Below are positions 50,656-59,342 of a stretch of 64,000 nucleotides of DNA, in pieces. This DNA comes from Mycolicibacterium porcinum. GTDB taxonomy: Bacteria; Actinomycetota; Actinomycetes; Mycobacteriales; Mycobacteriaceae. Position 1 is the first letter of the stretch. Each line of letters starts with the position of its first letter. Location of the stretch: positions 229,997-293,996 of the forward strand of contig MSTD01000001.1 in assembly GCA_001942045.1 (NCBI GenBank), given 5' to 3'. The translations under genes and the position numbers were made by a program. The notes below the pieces were generated by a model that was not told where the DNA came from, searched no databases, and saw nothing but the letters and a program-made list of their open reading frames with translations.

Positions 50656-51291
50656 TCAGGTGCGCTCGACGAGCCGGTGCACGGACGCGGGCGCCCCGAC
50701 GTCCGCGCTGACCCACGGCGCGGGAACCGGATCGCCGGCCACCGTCCGCAGGGGTACGACTCCGGCCCATCCGCCGGAGTCGGCCGCGTCCTCCGGTGGT
50801 TCCGGTGGCGCGTCGCGCACCTTGACCGTCCAGCCTTCCGGCTCGATCGGCAGCGATATCGCGAGCGTCGCGGAGAGCTCCTTCTTGGTGCTGGGCCGCA
50901 CCTCCGAGCTGCGGCCCGGGATCAGAGCGTCGCTCATCAGATCCAGTGCGTAGGCCGCCTCGGCCGGATCGATGACGGTCAGGTGTCCACGCACGACGGC
51001 CGACCGGTAGTTGGCGGTGGAGTCGAAAAGCGTGTCCGCCACCACGATTCCGTCGAGAAGCGTGACGCAGAATGCGGCCGGCGCTCCGGCCGCGACATGC
51101 CGCAGCGCACCCGCGCCGGTCGACCCGTGCAGGATGATCCGGTCACCGTCGCGGGCATAGAGCATGGGCACCACCCACGGTTGCCCGTCGAGCACTGTCG
51201 CCAGAGTGCCCACGGCCGCGGCGTCGAGCACCGCGTCGAGGTCGGGCCGGTCGGTGCGGGCGCGCTCGCGTTCTCTCCTGATCTGCTTCAC
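50656..51291 (-). CDS. Pyridoxamine 5'-phosphate oxidase-like FMN-binding protein
   Basis: 211-aa split-barrel flavoprotein-like protein (PNPOx superfamily). VGTLATVLDGQPWVVPMLYARDGDRIILHGSTGAGALRH is the classic flavin-barrel start, followed by FCVTLLDGIVVADTLFDSTANYRSAVVRG. Members bind FMN, F420 or heme. It is divergent from a MocR regulator with 79 bp between, so it is probably the target of that PLP-sensing regulator and may act in vitamin B6 metabolism. Confidence 0.85.
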   Translation of the reverse strand: MKQIRRERERARTDRPDLDAVLDAAAVGTLATVLDGQPWVVPMLYARDGDRIILHGSTGAGALRHVAAGAPAAFCVTLLDGIVVADTLFDSTANYRSAVVRGHLTVIDPAEAAYALDLMSDALIPGRSSEVRPSTKKELSATLAISLPIEPEGWTVKVRDAPPEPPEDAADSGGWAGVVPLRTVAGDPVPAPWVSADVGAPASVHRLVERT

Positions 51292-51332
51292 AAGACGAAT
51301 CCTGGCCGAATTCCGGACTGCATAGAAGGTCC

Positions 51333-51366
51333 AGAACTCTAGAAGAACTGCAGACCACTATTGTGG
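51333..51366. promoter_or_regulatory. Candidate MocR operator
   Basis: Direct repeat AGAACT at 51333-51338 and 51344-51349 (11-bp period) plus dyad CCAC-TATT-GTGG at 51355-51366, just before the MocR ATG in the divergent promoter region. MocR proteins often bind spaced direct repeats. Confidence 0.4.
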
Positions 51367-51370
51367 CGGC

Positions 51371-52798
51371 ATGGCGCGTCACGCACCCGAGCTGCACTTG
51401 GCGTTGCAGCTCCCCGCAGATGAGTCACCGCTGCGGCAGCGCATCGCGGCGGCCATCATCGAGCAGATCCGGCTCGGCCGGCTCGGTCCCGGTGACGCGC
51501 TGCCGTCGACCCGCAGCCTGGCGGCCGAACTCGCGGTGGCCCGCTCATCCGTGGTCGATGCGTATGACGAGCTCGCCGCCGCCGGCTACACCACGGCTCA
51601 GCTCGGATCTGGCACCCGGATCGCCGTCGGCGCCGACACTGCAGCCCACGCCGGTGCGGCCTCACACGTCACCTCGAGCGGTACCGCGGCATCGGTCCGG
51701 GCGGCCCCTCGTCAACCGTCGTCGGTCTGGGATCTCACGCCGGGCCACCCTGATCCGGGGCTGATCTCGACCACGGACTGGCGCCGCGCCTGGCGGGCGG
51801 CCGCGGCCGCGCCGGTCCCCGCTGCGGCGGCTGGGCCAGATGGGCATGACGAGCTCCGGCTTGCGCTGGCCGGGCACCTACGTCGTACTCGCGGGATCGT
51901 TGCCGATCCAACCGAATTGATCATCGTGCCCGGCGTAGCCTCGGCACTGCGTACCGTTACCGCCGCGGCCGGACTGGCCGGACGCGACATCGCGTTCGAG
52001 GAACCGGGTTACGACGAGGCGCGGCGGACCTTCGAGATGTCCGGAGCCCGGATACGCGCGGTGACCGTCGACGGCGACGGCCTCGATCCCGGATCGCTAC
52101 GCGATTCTGATGCAGCGGTGTATTGCACACCGGCACACCAGTATCCGCTCGGTGCACGGCTGCCGGTGGCACGGCGTGCGCGTTTGGTGCAGTGGGCGGC
52201 TGAGACCGGCGCGCTCCTCATCGAGGACGACTACGACGGCGAATTCCGCTACGACGTTTCGGCGCTGCCCGCGTTGCGCGGCATCGACGACGGCCGCGAG
52301 TACGTCGCGTACATCGGGACGGTGTCGAAGGTCCTCACGCCGGTGTTGCGGGTGGCCTGGCTGCTGCCGCCGCCGGCACTGCGGGATGCTGCGGCTGACG
52401 CGCTGGAGTCCAGCGGTGAATCAGTCTGTGGGGTAACCACTCTCGCGTTGGCCCGGTTCATCGAGTCGGGTGCGTTGACCCGCCACCTGGCCCGCGCTGC
52501 ACGCACGTACTCGGCGCGGCGTTCGGCGCTTGTCGGTGCGCTCCGACGACGGTGTCCGGGCCTGCAATTGGAGGGAGTCGAGGCGGGGTTGCACATGGTG
52601 ATCCGGCTGCCGGATGGCAGCGACGATGTCGCGGTGGCCACGACGCTTGGTGATCGCGGCGTCACGGTGTCGCCGCTGTCCACGTACTTCGTCGGCCGGG
52701 CCCACGCGCGAGGTCTGGTGTGCGGATACGCGCGCCTGCCCGAGACTCAGGCCGACACCGTAGCCGAAATCATCGTGGCGGCGATCGGTCAACCCTGA
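51371..52798 (+). CDS. MocR/PdxR-type GntR-aminotransferase regulator
   Basis: 475-aa fusion of an N-terminal GntR winged helix (about residues 15-80: QRIAAAIIEQIRLGRLGPGDALPSTRSLAAELAVARSSVVDAYDELAAAGY) and a fold-type I aminotransferase-like domain (about 115-470). The PLP-binding Lys is in GTVSKVLTPVLRVAW, and ALLIEDDYDGEFRYD supplies the Asp-x-x-Tyr pocket. MocR regulators sense PLP or amino-acid adducts; PdxR members control vitamin B6 genes. The divergent PNPOx-like gene is the likely target. The stop overlaps the convergent kinase gene by 10 bp. Confidence 0.92.
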   Translation: MARHAPELHLALQLPADESPLRQRIAAAIIEQIRLGRLGPGDALPSTRSLAAELAVARSSVVDAYDELAAAGYTTAQLGSGTRIAVGADTAAHAGAASHVTSSGTAASVRAAPRQPSSVWDLTPGHPDPGLISTTDWRRAWRAAAAAPVPAAAAGPDGHDELRLALAGHLRRTRGIVADPTELIIVPGVASALRTVTAAAGLAGRDIAFEEPGYDEARRTFEMSGARIRAVTVDGDGLDPGSLRDSDAAVYCTPAHQYPLGARLPVARRARLVQWAAETGALLIEDDYDGEFRYDVSALPALRGIDDGREYVAYIGTVSKVLTPVLRVAWLLPPPALRDAAADALESSGESVCGVTTLALARFIESGALTRHLARAARTYSARRSALVGALRRRCPGLQLEGVEAGLHMVIRLPDGSDDVAVATTLGDRGVTVSPLSTYFVGRAHARGLVCGYARLPETQADTVAEIIVAAIGQP

Positions 52799-53712
52799 GC
52801 AGCAGCGTCGCGTGCCGCGAGGTCCGGCAGGTCGGCGCCGGCACGAGCCACGGTCAACGCCGCCGACAGCGCCGCGGACTGCAGCACACCTTCGAGCGTC
52901 CCGGTGCCGATCCGGCCCAGGTCGCGCCGGCGGTCGGCGCCGAGCAAGCCCAGCGACCACACCGCATCGAGCAGACCCGCCATGAAGGCGTCGCCCGCTC
53001 CGACGGTATCCACCACCTGCGCCGGCCGCGCCGGAACGGACACCGTGCCCGCCCGACATACCGCGAACGCACCCCGCGCACCCGAGGTCACCGTGACGAT
53101 TGCCGGTCCGACCTCCAACCAGGCCCGTGCAATCTGTTCGGGGGAGTGCCTCGGATCCATCCAGCGCAGATCGTCCTCGGACACTTTGACGATGTCAGCA
53201 CGTTCGACGAGCCGGTCGATGCGCCCGCGGGCGATGTCGTCGTCCTGAATCACGTCGGCGCGCACATTCGGATCGAACGTGATCGTGGCCGACATGCGGT
53301 AGGCGTCCAGCAGCGCGGCGGTCGCGCGACATCCGGGCTCCAACACCGTGGCGATCGAGCCGGTATGGACCAGCAGTGGGGTGGCCACCTCAGGTGTGCC
53401 GGTCAGTTGCCAGTCGATGTCGAAGGTGTAGCGGGCTGCGCCCGAGGGATCGACGGCCGCCCGTGCCGTCGGCGTTCGACCGGCCGTCATACTTCCCGAA
53501 ACCAGTTGTACCCCAGAGTCTTCCAGATAGGAGGCAATGCGCTTGCCGCGGTCGTCCTCGGCGATGTGGGTGAGGAAGTCGACGCTGCGGCCCAGCCGGC
53601 CGAGGCCGACGGCCACATTGAGCGGGCTGCCACCGACATACTCGCCACTGACCACGCCGTCGATCTCGACGACGTCGATCAGCGCTTCGCCGATGACCAG
53701 GGCCCGGCTCAT
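52789..53712 (-). CDS. PfkB-family carbohydrate kinase
   Basis: 307-aa ribokinase/PfkB-type sugar kinase. The N-terminal signature is GGSPLNVAVGLGRLG, and the C-terminal catalytic signature DTVGAGDAFMAGLLDAVW includes the Asp base and anion hole. These enzymes phosphorylate sugars such as fructose or ribose, using ATP. ATG at 53712 (MSRALVIGEALIDVVE) matches the usual family start; the longer open frame is antisense to the cutinase. It lies 23 bp downstream of the cutinase gene on the same strand. Confidence 0.92.
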   Translation of the reverse strand: MSRALVIGEALIDVVEIDGVVSGEYVGGSPLNVAVGLGRLGRSVDFLTHIAEDDRGKRIASYLEDSGVQLVSGSMTAGRTPTARAAVDPSGAARYTFDIDWQLTGTPEVATPLLVHTGSIATVLEPGCRATAALLDAYRMSATITFDPNVRADVIQDDDIARGRIDRLVERADIVKVSEDDLRWMDPRHSPEQIARAWLEVGPAIVTVTSGARGAFAVCRAGTVSVPARPAQVVDTVGAGDAFMAGLLDAVWSLGLLGADRRRDLGRIGTGTLEGVLQSAALSAALTVARAGADLPDLAARDAAAQG

Positions 53713-53735
53713 GGCTCCATGGTAGGTGGGTTCGG

Positions 53736-54407
53736 CTATAGCCGTCCGGCGATGAACCCGGCCGCTTGATCGGGATACGGCGGAAGCTCGTAGGCGCTGT
53801 GCGCGGCGCGGACACGCCCACCTTCGACACAGATCGGATCGCCGGGGCTGCACAGGTCGATGGCCCGGCCGGCGAACTGCCCGGTGCCCGACAGCGGCGT
53901 GCCGAACCGGTTGCCCGGATTGCCGAACACCGCGACCGCGGCGACCCGGTCGGCGCTGTAGGACGGCAACGGGGGAGCCGAGCCGATCGTGCCGATCCGG
54001 TCGCCGATCGGCGGCACGCCGGCCAGCATCGAAACTGCCGCTGCGCCTTGGGAGAATCCGCCCAGCACCACCTGGGTGCCGGGGCATTGGTCGGCCAGCC
54101 ACGCGATGTGGCCGGCGGCGTCATTGGCGCCGTCCGCGGTGGTCAGGAAGTTGAGCCCAGCCGGATAGTTCACTGCGTACACACCGAGGCTGCGAGGAGC
54201 GATCCGCGGGCCGAGTTGGTCGACCAACGCCTGCCCCACCCGGCCGATACCGGGCGGCTCGCCGGTGCCGCGGGCGAACACCACCTCGACGTCCGAGCAG
54301 GGATCGGCCGACGCCGCGGGCGCCGGACCGGTGAAAACCGCCGCTGCGGGGATCGATACGACCACGGCCCATCGGAAGAGCAAACTGCACACGCGATTCA
54401 CTGCCAT
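53736..54407 (-). CDS. Cutinase-family secreted serine esterase
   Basis: 223-aa exported alpha/beta hydrolase of the mycobacterial cutinase-like (CULP) family. Signal peptide to about residue 34 (PAASADP). Catalytic triad: Ser in GGFSQGAAA, Asp in DPICVEGG and His in RAAHSAYEL. The DPC...QCP and CSPGDPIC cysteines match the conserved disulfides. ARGTGEPPGIGRVG is the conserved oxyanion-region segment. It hydrolyses lipid esters outside the membrane. It is divergent from ligD. Confidence 0.93.
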   Translation of the reverse strand: MAVNRVCSLLFRWAVVVSIPAAAVFTGPAPAASADPCSDVEVVFARGTGEPPGIGRVGQALVDQLGPRIAPRSLGVYAVNYPAGLNFLTTADGANDAAGHIAWLADQCPGTQVVLGGFSQGAAAVSMLAGVPPIGDRIGTIGSAPPLPSYSADRVAAVAVFGNPGNRFGTPLSGTGQFAGRAIDLCSPGDPICVEGGRVRAAHSAYELPPYPDQAAGFIAGRL

Positions 54408-54466
54408 CCGCCCATGCTCACATGTCGGCCGGGTCTGTGTCTCAGATGTGGGTATACGTTTGGCTC

Positions 54467-56746
54467 ATGGCGGGCGTCGTGGAGCGCTATGAGCGGGTTC
54501 GGCTGACGAATCCGGACAAAGTGCTCTATCCCGCCACCGGGACCACGAAAGCCGAGGTCTTCGACTACTACCTGAGCATCGCCGAGGTGATGCTGCCGCA
54601 CATCGCCGGGCGCCCGGTGACCCGAAAGCGTTGGCCGAACGGGGTCACCGAGGCGTCGTTCTTCGAAAAGCAGCTGGCGTCGTCGGCGCCGGCTTGGCTG
54701 GAGCGCGGCACCATCGCGCACAAATCCGGCACCACCACCTACCCGATCATCAACACCCGCGAGGGCCTGGCCTGGATCGCACAACAGGCGGCACTCGAAG
54801 TGCATGTGCCGCAATGGCGATTCGGCACCGACGGGAGTCAGGGCCCGGCCACCCGCATCGTGTTCGATCTCGATCCGGGCGACGGGGTGACGATGCCGCA
54901 GTTGTGCGAGGTGGCTCAGGCGGTGCGCGACTTGATGGGTGACATCGGACTGACGACGTATCCGCTGACCAGCGGAAGCAAGGGCCTGCACCTGTATGTG
55001 CCCCTGGCAGAGCCGATCAGCTCCCGAGGTGCCTCGGTGTTGGCCAAGCGGGTGGCCCAACAGCTCGAGCAGTCGATGCCCACACTGGTCACCGCCACCA
55101 TGACCCGCAGCGTGCGAGCCCAGAAGATATTCCTGGACTGGAGCCAGAACAGCGGATCCAAGACCACGATCGCTCCATACTCGCTACGCGGGCGCGAGAA
55201 TCCGACGGTCGCTGCGCCGCGAACCTGGGACGAGATCGCCGATCCGAACCTGCGCCATCTGCGATTCGATGAAGTGCTGCAACGGGTTTCCGAAGATGGT
55301 GACCTGCTGGCCGGGCTCGATGAGGATGCGCCGCGTCCCGACAAGCTCACCACCTACCGCAGCATGCGTGATGCGGCCAAGACTCCCGAGCCGGTGCCCC
55401 AGGATATTCCGGCAACCGGCAACAACGACCGCTTCGTGATCCAGGAGCACCATGCCCGGCGGCTGCACTATGACCTGCGACTGGAACGCGACGGTGTGCT
55501 GGTCAGCTGGGCGGTGCCCAAGAACCTGCCCGAGACCACCGCGGTGAATCACCTTGCCGTGCATACCGAAGACCACCCGATCGAGTACCTGAGCTTTCAC
55601 GGCGCGATTCCCAAGGGAGAGTACGGCGCAGGCAACATGGTCATCTGGGACACCGGCACATACGAGGCGGAGAAGTTCCGGGTCACCGACAACCCCGAGG
55701 ACCGCAACGGCGAGGTCATCGTCACGCTGCACGGCGAGAAGATCGACGGCCGCTATGCCCTGATCCAGACCGAGGGCAAGAACTGGCTTGCGCACCGGAT
55801 GAAAGACCAGAAGTCGGCCACACCCGAGCCCCAGGACTTCGCGCCGATGCTGGCCACCGAGGGGTCCGTCGAGAAACTCAAGGCCACGCAATGGGCGTTC
55901 GAAGGCAAGTGGGACGGCTACCGGCTGCTGGTCGAGGCCGAGCATGGCCGCCTGCAATTGCGGTCACGCCGCGGGCGTGATGTCACCGCCGAATATCCGC
56001 AATTGGAGGCGCTGGCAGCCGATCTCGCCGATCACCACGTGGTGCTCGATGGCGAGGTGGTGGCGCTCGATGACCACGGAGTGCCGAGTTTCGGTGAGAT
56101 GCAGAACCGGGCCCGCTCCACCCGGGTCGAGTTCTGGGCGTTCGACATCCTGTGGCTCGACGGCCGGTCCTTGTTGCGGGCCAAGTACTCCGATCGTCGA
56201 AAGCTGTTGGACGCGTTGGCCGCCGGTGGCGGCCTGATCGTCCCGGAACCGCTGCCCGGTGACGGTCCGGAGGCGATGGTCCATGCGCGTGAGCACAGGT
56301 TCGAGGGCGTGGTCGCCAAGAAACGGGACTCGACGTATCAGCCGGGCCGGCGGTCGGCGTCCTGGATCAAGGACAAGATCTGGAATACCCAGGAAGTGGT
56401 GATCGGTGGCTGGCGACAGGGGGAGGGCGGCCGCAGCAGCGGCATCGGAGCGCTGATGCTCGGGGTGCCCGGGCCCGACGGCCTGCACTTCGCCGGGCGC
56501 GTCGGCACCGGGTTCACCGAGAAGGAACTGGCCAAGCTCAAACGCATGCTGGCCCCGTTGCACACCGACGACTCGCCCTTCGACAAGCCGCTGCCGAAGC
56601 TGGACGCGAAAGGGGTCACGTTCGTGCGACCCGAGCTGGTGGGGGAGGTCCGCTACAGCGAGCGCACTACGGATCGCCGGTTGCGCCAGCCCAGTTGGCG
56701 GGGGCTACGGCCGGACAAGACTCCGGATGACGTGGTGTGGGAGTAG
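54467..56746 (+). CDS. ligD: Multifunctional DNA ligase LigD (POL-PE-LIG)
   Basis: 759-aa NHEJ ligase with the mycobacterial domain order. Polymerase/primase domain (about 1-290, metal-binding Asp pair in FDLDPGDG, then TSGSKGLHLYVPL); 3'-phosphoesterase domain (about 310-450, FVIQEHHARRLHYDLRLERDGVLVSWAVPKN); ATP-dependent ligase domain (about 460-759). The adenylated Lys is in FEGKWDGYR at residue 481, the same number as in M. tuberculosis LigD, which supports ATG 54467 as start. It acts with Ku, encoded by mku about 6.4 kb away. Divergent from cutinase. Confidence 0.97.
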   Translation: MAGVVERYERVRLTNPDKVLYPATGTTKAEVFDYYLSIAEVMLPHIAGRPVTRKRWPNGVTEASFFEKQLASSAPAWLERGTIAHKSGTTTYPIINTREGLAWIAQQAALEVHVPQWRFGTDGSQGPATRIVFDLDPGDGVTMPQLCEVAQAVRDLMGDIGLTTYPLTSGSKGLHLYVPLAEPISSRGASVLAKRVAQQLEQSMPTLVTATMTRSVRAQKIFLDWSQNSGSKTTIAPYSLRGRENPTVAAPRTWDEIADPNLRHLRFDEVLQRVSEDGDLLAGLDEDAPRPDKLTTYRSMRDAAKTPEPVPQDIPATGNNDRFVIQEHHARRLHYDLRLERDGVLVSWAVPKNLPETTAVNHLAVHTEDHPIEYLSFHGAIPKGEYGAGNMVIWDTGTYEAEKFRVTDNPEDRNGEVIVTLHGEKIDGRYALIQTEGKNWLAHRMKDQKSATPEPQDFAPMLATEGSVEKLKATQWAFEGKWDGYRLLVEAEHGRLQLRSRRGRDVTAEYPQLEALAADLADHHVVLDGEVVALDDHGVPSFGEMQNRARSTRVEFWAFDILWLDGRSLLRAKYSDRRKLLDALAAGGGLIVPEPLPGDGPEAMVHAREHRFEGVVAKKRDSTYQPGRRSASWIKDKIWNTQEVVIGGWRQGEGGRSSGIGALMLGVPGPDGLHFAGRVGTGFTEKELAKLKRMLAPLHTDDSPFDKPLPKLDAKGVTFVRPELVGEVRYSERTTDRRLRQPSWRGLRPDKTPDDVVWE

Positions 56747-56784
56747 CCACCCGAAAGCGTCGTCCGCTTGCCTGATGGAAAGTC

Positions 56785-56822
56785 GTCCATTTGTTAAATA
56801 GAATCTTGTCCATCTGTTAGAT
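56785..56822. repeat. Direct repeats in front of the AAA/DUF4143 gene
   Basis: GTCCATTTGTTAAAT (56785-56799) and GTCCATCTGTTAGAT (56808-56822): 13 of 15 positions equal, 23-bp period, ending 7 bp before the GTG start. Possible operator or promoter repeats; AT-rich compared with flanking DNA. Confidence 0.6.
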
Positions 56823-56829
56823 TGACCTG

Positions 56830-58101
56830 GTGACGTACCGTCGGCGCATCGTGGATGAGCTGCTCGACGAGCTGTTTCCGAACCTACCCGCCATCGCACT
56901 CGAAGGCGCCAAAGCTGTCGGGAAGACCGCCACTGCGAGCCAGCGCGCGGCGACTGTCGTCACGCTCAACGATCCCCGTCAGTACGAAGTAGTGACGGCC
57001 GATCCCGACTACGTCGTCCGAGCGCCTCATCCAGTGTTGATCGACGAGTGGCAGCTGGAGCCGTCGATCTGGGACCGCGTCCGGCGCGCGGTCGACGACG
57101 ATTGGTCGGGTGGCAGATTCCTGCTTGCCGGATCAGCTGGTGTCGCTCCCGGCGTCCGAATCCATTCGGGCGCGGGCCGCATCGTCAGCCTGCAGATGCG
57201 GCCGATGACACTCATCGAGCGTGGCACGGCCGATCCAACTGTTTCGTTGCGGGAACTTCTGTCCGGCGAGCAGCCGGACATCGCAGGACGCTCCGATGCC
57301 ACGCTGCCGACGTACGCCGATGAGATCCTCCGTTCTGGCTTTCCCGGTATCCGAGACCTGCCCGAGCGGGCACGTCAGATCCAGCTTGACAGCTATGTGG
57401 CGCGGATCGTCGAGCGCGAGCTTCCCGAAAACGGCTACGTCGTTCGAAGGCCGGCCACGCTCATGTCATGGCTCTCCGCGTACGCCGCAGCGACCAGCAC
57501 GGATGCCTCATTCACGAACCTGCTCGACGCTGCTACGGCCGGTGAATCCGACAAGCCTGCCCGACAAACCGTCGACAGCTACCGCAATCATCTGCAACGT
57601 CTCTTCGTCCTGGACCCGGTGCCGGCTTGGGTACCCACGTTCAGTCCTCTCAAGCGGCTCACGCAGACCCCCAAGCATCATCTCGTGGACCCCGCGATCG
57701 CGGCTCGGCTCGTGGGCGTCGGGAAGGCTGGATTGCTGCAAGGCGATGGCGTCAGGGTCGCCCAAGCGACGGGGACGTGGCTCGGAGCGTTGTTTGAATC
57801 CCTTGCGGTACAGAGCATTCGTGTCTATGCGGGTGCTTCGAACGCTCAGGTCGGACATCTGCGAACGAAGAACACCGAACACGAGATCGATCTGATCGTG
57901 GAGGGTGAAGACCGCCGGGTCGTCGCGATCGAAATCAAACTGGCGGCCACCGTCAGCGACCGTGACGTGCGGCATCTGCACTGGCTGCGTAACCAGATCG
58001 GAGATCGCCTGGTGGACAGCGTCGTCGTGACGACCGGCGAGTTCTGCTATCGGAGACCTGACGGTGTCGCGGTCATCCCGCTGGCGCTGCTGGGTCCATG
58101 A
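56830..58101 (+). CDS. AAA-family ATPase with DUF4143 domain
   Basis: 423-aa protein with an N-terminal AAA_14-type ATPase (Walker A variant EGAKAVGKTAT at about residues 25-35, Walker B VLIDEWQLEP near 70) and a C-terminal DUF4143 part (about 190-420) carrying a nuclease-like element: EIDLIVEGEDRRVVAIEIKLA resembles the D...E-x-K pattern of the PD-(D/E)XK fold. Members are frequent in accessory regions; their role is not established. No ribosome site is clear before the GTG, and two 15-bp direct repeats lie immediately upstream. It stands alone between ligD and rnhA and may be acquired. Confidence 0.85.
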   Translation: MTYRRRIVDELLDELFPNLPAIALEGAKAVGKTATASQRAATVVTLNDPRQYEVVTADPDYVVRAPHPVLIDEWQLEPSIWDRVRRAVDDDWSGGRFLLAGSAGVAPGVRIHSGAGRIVSLQMRPMTLIERGTADPTVSLRELLSGEQPDIAGRSDATLPTYADEILRSGFPGIRDLPERARQIQLDSYVARIVERELPENGYVVRRPATLMSWLSAYAAATSTDASFTNLLDAATAGESDKPARQTVDSYRNHLQRLFVLDPVPAWVPTFSPLKRLTQTPKHHLVDPAIAARLVGVGKAGLLQGDGVRVAQATGTWLGALFESLAVQSIRVYAGASNAQVGHLRTKNTEHEIDLIVEGEDRRVVAIEIKLAATVSDRDVRHLHWLRNQIGDRLVDSVVVTTGEFCYRRPDGVAVIPLALLGP

Positions 58102-58126
58102 GGCCGCAGATCGGCGGGAAGCACGT

Positions 58127-58630
58127 TCAGCCGTTGGCGCCGGCCGCCGCGGTCTCTCGGTGGGCCGCCTCGACGGCTTCGAGCAGACCCCGCGTCGCCA
58201 GTTCGTCAGCCAGTTCGTTGTCGGCGACGCCGGAGTGGCCTTTCACCCAGAACCATTCGACCTGGTGTCGGGCGCACGCGACCTGCAGCCGCTGCCACAG
58301 GTCGACGTTCTTCACGGGCTGCTTCGCGGCGGTCAGCCAACCGTTGCGTTCCCAACCCAGCACCCATTTGGTGATGCCGTTGCGGACGTAGGTGCTGTCG
58401 GTGTGAAGGTGCACCACCACAGGTCTGGTGAGCGCCTCGAGCGCCATGATGGGCGCGGTCAGCTCCATCCGGTTGTTGCTCGTGGTCCCCGGATCCCCGC
58501 CGTACATCTCGCGAACGCGCTCACGGTGGCGCAGCACCGCACCCCAACCGCCGGGGCCGGGGTTCGGTCGGCAGCCGCCGTCGGTGTGGATGACCACGAC
58601 GTCGGTGCTCAGGAATTCGGCGTCGGTCAT
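58127..58630 (-). CDS. rnhA: Ribonuclease HI
   Basis: 167-aa RNase H that cleaves RNA in RNA-DNA hybrids with two Mg2+. The four catalytic carboxylates are visible: Asp17 ([11 protein letters not shown]), Glu56 (NNRMEL), Asp78 (HTDSTY) and Asp142 (NELADELA). The basic region [20 protein letters not shown] is the handle. ATG at 58630 is used; the frame is open 15 codons further. It is a stand-alone domain without a CobC fusion. Confidence 0.95.
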   Translation of the reverse strand: MTDAEFLSTDVVVIHTDGGCRPNPGPGGWGAVLRHRERVREMYGGDPGTTSNNRMELTAPIMALEALTRPVVVHLHTDSTYVRNGITKWVLGWERNGWLTAAKQPVKNVDLWQRLQVACARHQVEWFWVKGHSGVADNELADELATRGLLEAVEAAHRETAAAGANG

Positions 58631-58678
58631 CCGCTGAGGATAGGCAACGGCGCCGGGCGGGCGGCGCCCCGACACACG

Positions 58679-59317
58679 TCAACGGCCAGGGGTAGCCGAG
58701 ATCACCGCCGTCGGGACCGACATCCCGAAGTCCTTGTGCCGGACCGTCGTGATGCGGCGGCCCGGCTGTACAGCGTCCTTGACTCCAGTGGTGTGGTCAC
58801 CGAAGAACGCGGCGCTCGCGTCGAGATCGTCGACGACGTAGGTGATTCCCCACAGCGTCGAGGGCCCATCGTTCGTGGTCTCCGGCGATCCGACGACCTC
58901 GAGGATCACTTCGCCGAGCCGGAAGAAGACCTGGCGGACCCGTCGCCCGCCGAGCTCGGCGTCGCGTTCCCGGCGCGGCGTCACACCGATGGCGGCCAGC
59001 GCGGAGACTGTGCGCCCGAGGTCGGGGGACAACAACACGACGTGGTCGATTGCGGTGGCGCCGTTCGGATGGGTGGCCGGCTGCGCCGTGGCCGTGGTTG
59101 ATCGGACGGTGGGAATGCCGTCGAGGTCGTCGGACGGCTCGTGCGGGGGTAGGCCGCGCAACGACCACCCGATGATGCCGGTGCCATGGTCGCCTCCGAC
59201 CAGTCGAATCCGGACGTGGCCCACCCGGCACACGGCATCGCTGTCGACGGTGAACCCCGCTCGTTCCCAGGCGTCGGGTGCATCAGCGACTTCGAACTCG
59301 TCGACGGTGACGGTCAT
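58679..59317 (-). CDS. VOC/glyoxalase-like protein
   Basis: 212-aa protein. The C-terminal two-thirds has a VOC domain (AIDHVVLLSPDLGRTVSALAAIGVTPRRERD and LWGITYVVDDLDASAAFF), preceded by a shorter, diverged half (MTVTVDEFEVADAPDAWERAGFTVD). It is cytosolic, of unknown reaction. It precedes rnhA by 48 bp on the same strand and follows the fadE gene by 25 bp, so the three may be co-transcribed. Confidence 0.82.
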   Translation of the reverse strand: MTVTVDEFEVADAPDAWERAGFTVDSDAVCRVGHVRIRLVGGDHGTGIIGWSLRGLPPHEPSDDLDGIPTVRSTTATAQPATHPNGATAIDHVVLLSPDLGRTVSALAAIGVTPRRERDAELGGRRVRQVFFRLGEVILEVVGSPETTNDGPSTLWGITYVVDDLDASAAFFGDHTTGVKDAVQPGRRITTVRHKDFGMSVPTAVISATPGR

Positions 59318-59342
59318 GGACGTCGAATCTAGCTGGCCGTCG

